Positions 5,667 to 13,600 of a stretch of 14,875 nucleotides of DNA are shown here, one piece after another. The stretch is from Chitinophaga pinensis (GTDB lineage Bacteria > Bacteroidota > Bacteroidia > M30B66). Each line of letters starts with the position of its first letter. Position 1 is the stretch's first letter. Below the pieces are notes generated by a model, which worked only from the letters and a program-made list of their open reading frames with translations, was not told the DNA's origin and made no database searches. The stretch lies in assembly GCA_943333015.1 (NCBI GenBank), contig CALQRR010000006.1:1-14875 (forward strand), written 5' to 3'. Position numbers and translations under genes: made by a program.

Positions 5667-8591
5667 TTAATACCCAAATATGTCTTTCGATGAAAGCTCT
5701 TTCACTTTACCATAGCGTTCGAGCTTCTTTTTTGGAATCCGTGCGGAAGAACCAACAATGTAGAGATTGAACGATTTTCCGGAAATACCTTTTTTGTGGA
5801 AGTTATTGACGTCGGATAAATTCATCGTTGGGAGTTTCTCATAAACATCTTTTCTCAGGTCATGGTCAATTCCCAAGCGACTTGCCGTGAGGTAATTAAA
5901 TAGGATAGATTCTTTTAAAATCCGTTCTGATTCAATTTGACTGATCAACGATGATTTAGATCCTGAAAACAAGATTTCCGTTTGGGGCATGGTGGTGAGT
6001 AATGCATCCATCGCAAAAATGGCTGAATCCAGTTTGTCGGCTTGTGTTCCAATATAAGCACCTGTAATATTTGGTTGTTCGCGGTTAGATGGGCGAGAGA
6101 AAAAAGCATAACTAGAATAAGCAAGTGCTTTCGATTCACGAATGGTTTGAAAAACCACGGAAGACATTCCTCCACCAAAATACTCATTGAACATAGCAAT
6201 ATCTGGTTGCTCGGCAGGGGAATATGGACCGGCATTTCTCAACCAACCAATTTCTGCCTGTACCATATCGTAATGCGTAAAAAATACTTTCCGCTCTTTG
6301 TTTTCAACCGTGCGGAATACGTGCGCCGCAGGCGCTTTTTTCAAAATTGTAGGCGTTTTATGATAGGTCGAAAGATATCCCTGAACTTCTTTATTTTCCA
6401 TTGGACCATAATACAGAACAGTATGAGGATAGGAAGTGATTTCATGAATCATATCCGTCAATTCGGCTGCTTTGAGTTTGCTCAACTTTTTAAAACTCAA
6501 CTGCCAGGTCTGCGGATTGTCTTTTCCAAATCGGGTATAATTGCTTAGCGCATTTCGAACAGCATTTTTATTTTGTTTGGCATCCTGTTTTTCCTGCACT
6601 TCATTTTCAATCATTGCATCCAATGCACTTTGATCAGGTAAGGCATTTGCAAGTAAGTGTTCTAACGTTGAAAGAGCTCGTTCGAATTTCTCCTGTGGAC
6701 CAGTGAGACTCACATACATTTGCTCATTGCTGGCAAACACATTGAACGAACATCCTAAAGAGAAAAACTCTTTCGAAACAGCTTCAGCACTGAGTTTATT
6801 GGTACCTAAAAATTCGAGAAGATGAATCGCTTCCGGAAGTTTAAGATCATTAAAACGACCAAATTCAAATACATAATACAGACTGAATATCTTATTTTCC
6901 TTATTCTTCAACGATAACAAACGAACCCCTGGAGTTAATTCAGTAGTGACAAAATCCTTCTTGTAATCAATAAACTGAGGTTTCAATGGCTTCGTTTCAT
7001 TGTCGAGAATGTCTTTAGTAAATCGCGACATGGAATTCCGGTTTACTTCAACAGGTGTAATCTCCGGTTTATCAATCTTCACCACGGAGGAATCAATTCC
7101 TTCCCGTTTGTATACCAAGGAATATTCGTTACTCATCCATTTTTTTGAAAATTCCATGATATCCTCCACCGATACTTTCTTCATGTTTTCAGATTCCTCA
7201 ACTACATTTATCCAGGGACGCAACTGAAGAAATGCATTTACCATAGAAAAAGCACGGGAAGAATTTTCCTCATTCGAACGAATTTCATCTACTTCTTTAT
7301 TCAAAACAATAGCTGCAAGTGCTTTTGGATCAAACTTTCCTAAGTGAAGTGAATCGAGTTGACTTAGCATTAATGCCTTTACTTCTTCAAGTGATTGACC
7401 TGTTTTTGGACGTCCTTCCAGAAATAAAATACTGTAATCTCTCAGATTATAAATTCCGGCAGAGGCTCCAAGTACCTGCTGTTTTTTTACGAGGTTTAAA
7501 TCAAACAATCCGGCTGATGAATTACTCAGCAACATTTCACTAACACGCATCAACGAAGCTTCTTTGCTATTTGCTCCCGGTAATCGGAAACCAATAGTAA
7601 CAGAAGCACTTTCGGGCCCGTAGACTGCTATTTCTTCGGGTTTAGTTTCTTTCTTTTCAGGAGAGAAAGTAAATGCTGGAACTGGTTTACCCGGAAATTT
7701 TCCAAAGCTGGCTTCAATGAGTGCAAGGGTTTCTTCCGGATCAAAATTACCGGCAATAGAAATAACCATGTTGTTAGGAACATACCAGGCAGTGTAATAA
7801 TCGCGGATCTTTTGAAGAGAAGGATTTTTTAAGTGTTCAATCGTTCCAATGGTGGTTTGTGTTCCGTATGTATGATGCTTGAACAAGGATGCAAACAATG
7901 CTTCAAAGACTTTATTCCCGTCTGAGTCAAGTGAAATGTTTTTTTCCTCATACACTGCTTCCAACTCGGTATGAAACAAACGAAGGACCGGATTTCTGAA
8001 ACGCTCTGCTTCAATACTCACCCAATCAGCAACGCGGTTACTTGGGATGTCGTTGATGTAAACAGTTTCATCAAAAGAGGTATAGGCATTTGTTCCTTTA
8101 GCTCCAATGTGCTGAAGCATTTTATCGTATTCATTGGCAATGGCATATTTTGAAGCCAAGCCGGAAACAGAATCAATCGCATGATAGATTTTCTTGCGTC
8201 GAACCGGATCTTTTGAATTGCCGTATTTCACATACAGGGAATCAATTTGATCGAGAAACAACTTCTCTTTCTGAAAATCAAGTGTTCCAAAACGGTCGGT
8301 TCCCTTAAACAACATATGCTCTAAATAATGAGCAAGTCCAGTCGCATCTTTGGGATCGTTTTTACTTCCTGCTTTTGTCGCAATGCAGGTATAAATACGT
8401 GGAGAGGTTTTATTTACAGACATCATCACGGTGAGTCCGTTTTTTAGCACATACGTGCGGGCTTTAATCGGATCACCTACAACATGTGTGTAAGTGTAAC
8501 CGCGTGATGAGTCTGTTTTTTCAACAAACTTCTGACTAAAAATACTGCCAGAGATGAGTAAAATGGATGCTGCAAGAAATTGAAAACGCAT
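5667..8591 (-). CDS. Secreted M16 (insulinase/pitrilysin) zinc metallopeptidase
   Basis: A 974-residue two-halved M16 peptidase. Residues 1-19 look like a signal peptide (LAASILLISGSIFS), so it should act in the periplasm or at the outer membrane. The inverted zinc motif HxxEH is His88-Tyr-Leu-Glu91-His92 in GLAHYLEHMLFKGT, with the distal zinc ligand a glutamate in LEAVYEEKN (Glu215 or Glu216). The spacing to this glutamate is longer than in mitochondrial processing peptidases because of an insert around 104-160. The C-terminal half has no zinc motif but keeps the glycine-rich substrate segment FGGGMSSVVFQTIRESKALAY (about 800-825), as expected for an active/inactive domain pair in one chain. 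M16 enzymes trap and degrade peptides in a closed chamber; the substrate is unknown. It lies 28 bases after nadA and 2 bases before the MORN gene. Confidence 0.95.
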   Translation of the reverse strand: MRFQFLAASILLISGSIFSQKFVEKTDSSRGYTYTHVVGDPIKARTYVLKNGLTVMMSVNKTSPRIYTCIATKAGSKNDPKDATGLAHYLEHMLFKGTDRFGTLDFQKEKLFLDQIDSLYVKYGNSKDPVRRKKIYHAIDSVSGLASKYAIANEYDKMLQHIGAKGTNAYTSFDETVYINDIPSNRVADWVSIEAERFRNPVLRLFHTELEAVYEEKNISLDSDGNKVFEALFASLFKHHTYGTQTTIGTIEHLKNPSLQKIRDYYTAWYVPNNMVISIAGNFDPEETLALIEASFGKFPGKPVPAFTFSPEKKETKPEEIAVYGPESASVTIGFRLPGANSKEASLMRVSEMLLSNSSAGLFDLNLVKKQQVLGASAGIYNLRDYSILFLEGRPKTGQSLEEVKALMLSQLDSLHLGKFDPKALAAIVLNKEVDEIRSNEENSSRAFSMVNAFLQLRPWINVVEESENMKKVSVEDIMEFSKKWMSNEYSLVYKREGIDSSVVKIDKPEITPVEVNRNSMSRFTKDILDNETKPLKPQFIDYKKDFVTTELTPGVRLLSLKNKENKIFSLYYVFEFGRFNDLKLPEAIHLLEFLGTNKLSAEAVSKEFFSLGCSFNVFASNEQMYVSLTGPQEKFERALSTLEHLLANALPDQSALDAMIENEVQEKQDAKQNKNAVRNALSNYTRFGKDNPQTWQLSFKKLSKLKAAELTDMIHEITSYPHTVLYYGPMENKEVQGYLSTYHKTPTILKKAPAAHVFRTVENKERKVFFTHYDMVQAEIGWLRNAGPYSPAEQPDIAMFNEYFGGGMSSVVFQTIRESKALAYSSYAFFSRPSNREQPNITGAYIGTQADKLDSAIFAMDALLTTMPQTEILFSGSKSSLISQIESERILKESILFNYLTASRLGIDHDLRKDVYEKLPTMNLSDVNNFHKKGISGKSFNLYIVGSSARIPKKKLERYGKVKELSSKDIFGY

Positions 8592-8619
8592 GAACGTATG
8601 TTGATTTGGTAGTTTAAAA

Positions 8620-9615
8620 TTAAAGACCTGATTGTGCAGAAATTTCGAGCATTCTACGGATGGAACGTTCTGCTGGAATGCGGATATGTTCCTCTAATTG
8701 AATTTCGGGATGCTCATGTTTCATACATAAATACACTTTTTCGAGTGTATTAAGTTTCATATGGGGGCAATCGTTGCAAGCACATTGATTATTGGGAGGT
8801 GCAGGAATGAATATTTTTTGAGGAGATGATTTTGCCATCTGATGCAGGATTCCACTCTCAGTAGCAACAATAAATGATTGTGCAGGATTCTGTTGAGAGA
8901 ATTTCAACATGGCCGTCGTTGAACCAATAAAATCGGCCAGCTCGAGAACCGGTTGTTCACATTCAGGGTGTGCAATGACCAATGCATCAGGATACCGTTG
9001 TTTTAAGCGAATGATTTTTTCCCGTGAAAAAATTTCGTGTACCATACACGCCCCATCCCACAACACCATGTCTCTTCCTGTTTTTTGCATCACCCATCTT
9101 CCTAAATTTTTATCCGGTGCAAAGATGATCTTTTGATCCTTCGGAAGACTTTCAACAATCTGAACTGCATTGGAGGATGTGCAAACGATATCCGTTAGTG
9201 CTTTTATCTCTGCTGTACAGTTGATATATGAAATCACAATATGATCCGGATGTGCAGCTTTAAATGCAGCAAACCTGTCGGGGGGACAACTATCGGCCAG
9301 TGAACAACCGGCCCGGAGATCGGGTAAAACAACTTTCTTGTCGGGACATAAAATCTTAGCTGTTTCAGCCATGAAATGTACTCCGCAAAAGACAATCATG
9401 GAAGCATCCGTTGCAGCAGCCTGTTGTGAAAGACCGAGACTGTCACCAATATAATCTGCAACATCTTGAATATCAGAATCCTGATAGTAATGAGCAAGTA
9501 CAATGGCATTCTTCTCCTTTTTCAGGCGATTGATTTCGGCAAACAGGTCAAGGGAGGGATCCACTATCTCTGTGGATACGCCGCCAGCCGAAAAATCTTG
9601 TCTTGCGTTATACAT
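8620..9615 (-). CDS. nadA: Quinolinate synthase
   Basis: NadA condenses iminoaspartate with dihydroxyacetone phosphate to quinolinate, the second step of de novo NAD synthesis, using a 4Fe-4S cluster in the cytosol. The 331-residue length is normal. Signatures in order are [20 protein letters not shown] (41-60), [21 protein letters not shown] (145-151), FAPDKNLG (165-172), [13 protein letters not shown] and [10 protein letters not shown]. The three cluster ligands expected by comparison with E. coli NadA are Cys104 ([10 protein letters not shown]), Cys190 (WDGACMVHE) and Cys283 (NDCPHM). No nadB or nadC is in the window. It heads a minus-strand run with the M16 peptidase gene only 28 bases downstream, an unusual partner. 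Its 5' side is the repeat-rich gap before divergent rpiB, so control of nadA should lie there. Confidence 0.97.
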   Translation of the reverse strand: MYNARQDFSAGGVSTEIVDPSLDLFAEINRLKKEKNAIVLAHYYQDSDIQDVADYIGDSLGLSQQAAATDASMIVFCGVHFMAETAKILCPDKKVVLPDLRAGCSLADSCPPDRFAAFKAAHPDHIVISYINCTAEIKALTDIVCTSSNAVQIVESLPKDQKIIFAPDKNLGRWVMQKTGRDMVLWDGACMVHEIFSREKIIRLKQRYPDALVIAHPECEQPVLELADFIGSTTAMLKFSQQNPAQSFIVATESGILHQMAKSSPQKIFIPAPPNNQCACNDCPHMKLNTLEKVYLCMKHEHPEIQLEEHIRIPAERSIRRMLEISAQSGL

Positions 9616-9735
9616 ATTATAAAAATCTTTTTACAAAGTCTTTAAGAAAACTATCTGTATTAGGTAGTCTGTTAGTGTTGTTGGCAGTTTTAAACGAACA
9701 AACTTGCATTTCAAGTATTGAGAAGTTTGCTGACA

Positions 9736-9743
9736 CAAAATTA
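9736..9743 (-). promoter_or_regulatory. Possible -7 promoter box for nadA operon
   Basis: On the minus strand the bases read TAATTTTG, an exact match to the Bacteroidota -7 consensus TAnnTTTG. It lies about 120 bases upstream of the nadA ATG, so it would give a leader of about 110 bases containing a short stem ACTTG/CAAGT (9702-9716). No good TTG-type -33 element is seen at the right distance, so this is a weak call. Confidence 0.35.
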
Positions 9744-9886
9744 ACATGTTCTTGTATGGAAAATGTTTTGACTGACAGATAAATACAAGCTTGTTAACAT
9801 TCACTGTATAGCTTATTCACATGATAAATTGGTTGAAGGTATTTTCATCTTTTGTGTTAACGGATTGTTATTAGAATGCTCAACGA

Positions 9887-9898
9887 AAAGCATGCTTT
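9887..9898. repeat. 12-bp perfect palindrome
   Basis: AAAGCATGCTTT is its own reverse complement. It sits just before the left arm of the 13-bp inverted repeat. It may be an operator or chance symmetry in an AT-rich gap. Confidence 0.4.
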
Positions 9899-9901
9899 CC
9901 C

Positions 9902-9954
9902 CTTGACTTGCATTAGAACTTCTCATAAGGCAACAAATACCAATGCAAGTCAAG
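9902..9954. repeat. Perfect 13-bp inverted repeat with 27-base loop
   Basis: The arms are CTTGACTTGCATT (9902-9914) and AATGCAAGTCAAG (9942-9954), with no mismatch. No T-run follows on either side, so a classical intrinsic terminator is unlikely, and neither neighbour transcribes into it from a stop codon. It could be a pair of operator sites, an RNA hairpin in a long leader or small RNA, or a cruciform-type element. Confidence 0.65.
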
Positions 9955-10097
9955 TAGTAATTGTCAGTATTTACGCCCTATTCATCAACAGCTGTTAACA
10001 GAAATGGTGTTAACATGTTTTTAATACTACCTCTGATAATCAGCGACAAAACTTTGTTCCATTTCTTGCATTGTTCATTTCTATCCACTAAGAGGTT

Positions 10098-10105
10098 TAA
10101 CTTTG
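10098..10105 (+). promoter_or_regulatory. rpiB promoter -7 box (Bacteroidota type)
   Basis: TAACTTTG matches TAnnTTTG exactly and ends 17 bases before the rpiB ATG at 10123. A possible -33 TTG lies at 10071-10073, with a slightly long spacer. The position supports a short leader and rules against the longer reading frame that begins upstream at 9961. Confidence 0.6.
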
Positions 10106-10122
10106 GCCAAAATAGAAACACT

Positions 10123-10551
10123 ATGGATATTGCACTCGGAGCAGATCACGCTGGATATGAATTGAAATTGAAAGTTCGGGCATTTTTACTTGATCTTGGG
10201 CATACAGTCGCCGATTATGGTACGCATACCCCCGAGAGTATGGATTATCCAGATATCGCACATCCCGTTGCTGAGAGTGTGGAGTCAAATGAATGTGAAT
10301 TGGGCATTCTCATCTGTGGAAGTGCCAACGGAGTTGCCATGTCAGCGAACAAACATCAGGGAATTCGTGCTGCTATTTGTTGGAAAGAAGAATTAGCTGC
10401 ATTGGCACGTCAACATAATAACGCTAATATACTTTGTCTTCCGGCAAGGTATATCACACAGAATGAAGCGGAAAGCATGATTCGTACATTTTTAAGTACA
10501 CCTTTTGAGGGTGGTCGACATGCTGGAAGGGTGGATAAAATAGCGTGTTAA
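10123..10551 (+). CDS. rpiB: Ribose-5-phosphate isomerase B
   Basis: RpiB interconverts ribose-5-phosphate and ribulose-5-phosphate in the cytosolic pentose phosphate pathway. From the ATG at 10123 the protein has 142 residues, the normal family length. The LacA/RpiB domain shows GADHAGYELK (6-15), with Asp8 and His9 at the substrate pocket, DYGTH (31-35), and ICGSANGVAMSANK (64-77), with Cys65 in the place of the catalytic cysteine of E. coli RpiB. RQHNNANILCLPAR follows, with His98 matching the ring-opening histidine, and GGRHAGRV contains the probable phosphate-binding Arg132 and Arg136. The frame stays open 54 codons upstream, but that part has no family similarity and contains the promoter box, so the downstream ATG is chosen. 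It is divergent from nadA and lies 73 bases before the DUF4175-type gene. Confidence 0.96.
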   Translation: MDIALGADHAGYELKLKVRAFLLDLGHTVADYGTHTPESMDYPDIAHPVAESVESNECELGILICGSANGVAMSANKHQGIRAAICWKEELAALARQHNNANILCLPARYITQNEAESMIRTFLSTPFEGGRHAGRVDKIAC

Positions 10552-10594
10552 GTTTTTAGCTGTTTTTAACAATGTCTGTGTATCATAATCACCG

Positions 10595-10602
10595 TAATTT
10601 CG
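10595..10602 (+). promoter_or_regulatory. Possible promoter box before the DUF4175-type gene
   Basis: TAATTTCG differs from TAnnTTTG by one base and ends 22 bases before the ATG at 10625. The -33 region is unclear (a T-rich run near 10562-10568). If real, it separates the DUF4175-ATPase-ybeY unit from rpiB. Confidence 0.35.
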
Positions 10603-10624
10603 TTTGTTGAGTCAGTACCAACCA

Positions 10625-13600
10625 ATGAATTCTACTTCCTACACATTACTCCTCCATAAACTGGATGAGTTTATCCGGAAATATTACACCAATCAGCTCA
10701 TCCGCGGAATCATCTATTCTGTTGGAGCCTTGGTTGTATTTTTCCTGCTTACTTCTACGATTGAGTTTTTTGGTAACCTGGGTACCTCTGGACGGGCTGT
10801 TTTGTTTTATGGTTATATAGGTGTAGCACTTTTTCTGCTCATTCGCTTCATTGCTATTCCTGTTTTCCATTTGGCAAGAATTGGTAAAGTACTTTCCTAT
10901 GACCAAGCTGCAGAGATAATTGGTCGTCATTTTTCAGATGTCCGCGATAAACTCATCAACACGTTACAACTTCAACGAGTATTAGAATCAGATTCCGAGG
11001 CTTCTTCACTGATTTCTGCCAGTATTGATCAACGGATTCAAGAACTGAAACCTGTTCCGTTTACAGCCGCAGTTGACCTTTCCCAAAACCGGAAATACGC
11101 TAGAATTGCTGCGATACCCGTCCTACTGTTTTTCCTTATTTGGGCGGTTTACCCAGCCATGATCAAAGAAAGTTCGAACCGCATTCTCAATTATGGAACT
11201 GCTTTTGAACCTGTGGCTCCTTTTACATTTATTATTGAAAATACTTCTCTGGTTACTCCAACTCAGCAGGATTTTATTCTGAATGTTAAAACAGGTGGCG
11301 ACGAATTACCTGATGAAATGTATCTCGCTCAAGGAGATATGAAATTACGCTTGGTAAAAGTGGACAAACTTCATTTTAGCTACACGTTTAAAAATGTACA
11401 GCATTCGTTACCGTTTCGTTTGTATGCGGATGGTTTTTACTCGAAAGAATATGAACTTCAGGCACAGCCAAACCCAACGCTTACCAATTTTAGAATAGGA
11501 CTTGATTATCCATCTTACACCGGGAAAAAGGATGAATTTGTGAGTAATACCGGAGATTTGGTTATTCCGGCAGGAACAAAAGCAACCTGGGAATTTAGAA
11601 CCAAAGACACCGAACGACTATTACTTCAGTTCAGTGATACTATATATGATGTGAAACAGGTGGAGAACGGTATGTTTTCTCATGCTGTCAGATTTATGAA
11701 AGACAACCGATATCGGGTAAAAGCATCCAACCAATTCATTAAAGGAAAGGAACAAGTTGAATATTCCGTTTCCGTTAAAAGCGATGAATACCCTTCCATT
11801 CAATCCGAAGAAAAGCAGGATTCTTTAGCTTCCTCCCGTGTATATTTTAAGGGTGATGTGGAAGATGATTATGGATTTAGTCGTCTTGCATTCAGCTACC
11901 GTCATTTTAACGGCGAGAAAACACTGGAAAGTAAACAAGTGGATGTTCCTTTTAACAAGAACTTTTTGAGAACACTTTATTTCTGGAGTTGGGATTTTTC
12001 TCAGTTATCGTTGAATCCGGGTGACGAAATTGAGTATTGGTTCGAGGTGTGGGATAATGACGGTGTGAATGGTGCGAAATCGTCTCGTACACAAAAGAAG
12101 ATTTTTAAAGTACCATCGCTCGATGAGATTGATCAGCAACGAGAGGATAACAACGAATCGATTAAGACCAATTTGAAAGAAACCCTGCAGGATGCTAAAA
12201 AAATGCAGAAGGAGCTGGATGAATTAAACCGTCGCATTTTAGAGAAAAAGGAAATCACTTGGCAGGACAAGAAAAAAGTTCAGGATTTGATGAATCAGCA
12301 ACAACAGCTGGAGCAGCAGATTGAAGATCTGAAGAAAGAAAACAAGGAGAACAACAGTAAGAATGAGGAGTTCAAGAAATCAGACGAACGCGTTCTTGAG
12401 AAACAGAAGGAGTTGGAGAAGATGTTTGAGCAAATTCTTTCAGAGGAGATGAAAGAGAAGCTTAAAGAGTTGGAGAAGATGATGGAGAACCTTGATAAGA
12501 ACAAACTCAAGGATATGATTGATCAAATGAAGTTGGAGAACAAGGACATTGAGAAAGAATTAGATCGTTCTCTTGAATTGTTCAAGCAGCTTGAACTGGA
12601 TCAGAAGCTTACTGCTGCTATTGAAAAGTTGGATCGATTAAAGGAACAGCAAGATAAACTGGCCGATAAGACAGATCAGAAGAAAGAAAATGCCGATGAG
12701 CTCAAAAAGGAGCAAGATCAGTTGAATAAAGAGTTTGATGCGTTGCGCAAAGACATGGACGATCTTCAAAAGAAGAACGAACAATTGGAGGAGCCGCAAC
12801 CGATGGAGAATACAGATCAGATGGAACAGGATATTCAACAGGAAATGCAGAATAGTTCTGAGCAGATGCAACAAGGAAAATCAGGCAAAGCATCAAAATC
12901 GCAAAAAAACGCATCTCAAAAAATGCAGGAGATGAGTGATAAAATGAAACAGAGTCAAGAATCTTCTCAGGAAGAAAGTCTGGAGGAAGATGTTTCCAAG
13001 CTTCGGGAAATACTTGAAAATCTCTTGCAACTATCGTTTGATCAAGAAATGCTGATGAAGCAACTTCAACGCACACCTCCCGGAAATCCACTGTATGTTA
13101 AAATTACAGCAGATCAAAAAAAGATTCGGGACGATTCACGAATGATTGAAGATTCCCTTTTTGCCTTAAGTAAACGAGTTGCTCAGATTCAATCATTTAT
13201 CAATAGAGAGATCAGCAGTATTAATATGAATCTCGACAAGACCATTGGCTATATGGCCGAGCGTCAGAGTTCGAGTGCAGCATCGCGCCAGCAATTTGTC
13301 ATGACTTCTATCAATAACCTCGCATTGATGTTGAGTGAGGTAACGGAACAGATGCAACAACAGATGGCGGAGCAACAAAAACAAAAAGAAGGTAGCGGAA
13401 GTTGTAAAAAGCCGGGAAAGAACAAAAAACCTGGAAGTGGAAAACCTTCCATGAGTACATTGCGACAGTTGCAAGAGCAGTTAAACGAGCAGATGAAGCA
13501 AATGAAAGAAGGAATGGGCAAGCCCGGTCAGAAACCCGGAGACGGCATGAAAGGTTCGCAGGGAAGTGAGCAACTGGCTCGTATGGCTGCACAACAGGAA

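Larger units (their letters stand above)
9792..10015. repeat. Palindromic TGTTAACA sites
   Basis: TGTTAACA occurs at 9792-9799, 9993-10000 and 10008-10015, with a variant TGTTAACG at 9855-9862. The copy at 9992-10001 extends to the perfect 10-bp palindrome CTGTTAACAG. The last two are 15 bases apart, about one and a half helical turns. They lie between nadA and the rpiB promoter and could be binding sites of a dimeric regulator; none is identified. Confidence 0.55.
9703..10072. repeat. Dispersed octamer CTTGCATT, four copies
   Basis: CTTGCATT occurs on the plus strand at 9703-9710, 9907-9914 and 10065-10072, and inverted (AATGCAAG) at 9942-9949. The first two plus copies share the longer ACTTGCATT. 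Two of the four copies form the arms of the 13-bp inverted repeat. Four copies of an 8-mer within 370 bases is far above chance, so these may be operator half-sites; no regulator is identified. Confidence 0.6.
9616..10122. other. Repeat-rich intergenic region between divergent nadA and rpiB
   Basis: A 507-base AT-rich gap with no convincing gene. An open frame in front of rpiB (from 9961) does not look like protein and runs through the rpiB promoter. The region holds several short symmetric or repeated elements listed separately: a 13-bp inverted repeat, repeated CTTGCATT, repeated TGTTAACA, a 12-bp palindrome AAAGCATGCTTT, and two copies of TTAACATGTT (9741-9750 and 10010-10019). Promoter-like boxes point outward on both sides. 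The density of elements suggests regulator binding sites or a small RNA, which cannot be decided from sequence alone. Confidence 0.7.

Noticed and set aside
6042..6548. 168-codon plus-strand open frame antisense to the M16 peptidase
   Set aside because: The M16 frame carries conserved glycine-rich loop and C-terminal domain sequence here; the antisense product looks random.
9961..10122. 54-codon N-terminal extension of rpiB
   Set aside because: No family similarity, and it contains the promoter box; RpiB naturally begins at 10123.
10547..10570. GTTAA/TTAAC stem after rpiB as a terminator
   Set aside because: Only five base pairs of A/T-rich stem with no GC core, too weak to call an intrinsic terminator.
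10604..10624. TTG start for the DUF4175-type gene
   Set aside because: An ATG follows seven codons later at a better distance from the promoter-like box, and the added residues are not family-like.
12121..13600. Repetitive GAGAAG/CAG-rich stretch as a tandem DNA repeat
   Set aside because: The repetition follows from Glu/Lys/Gln codons of coiled coil; no fixed repeat unit is visible.
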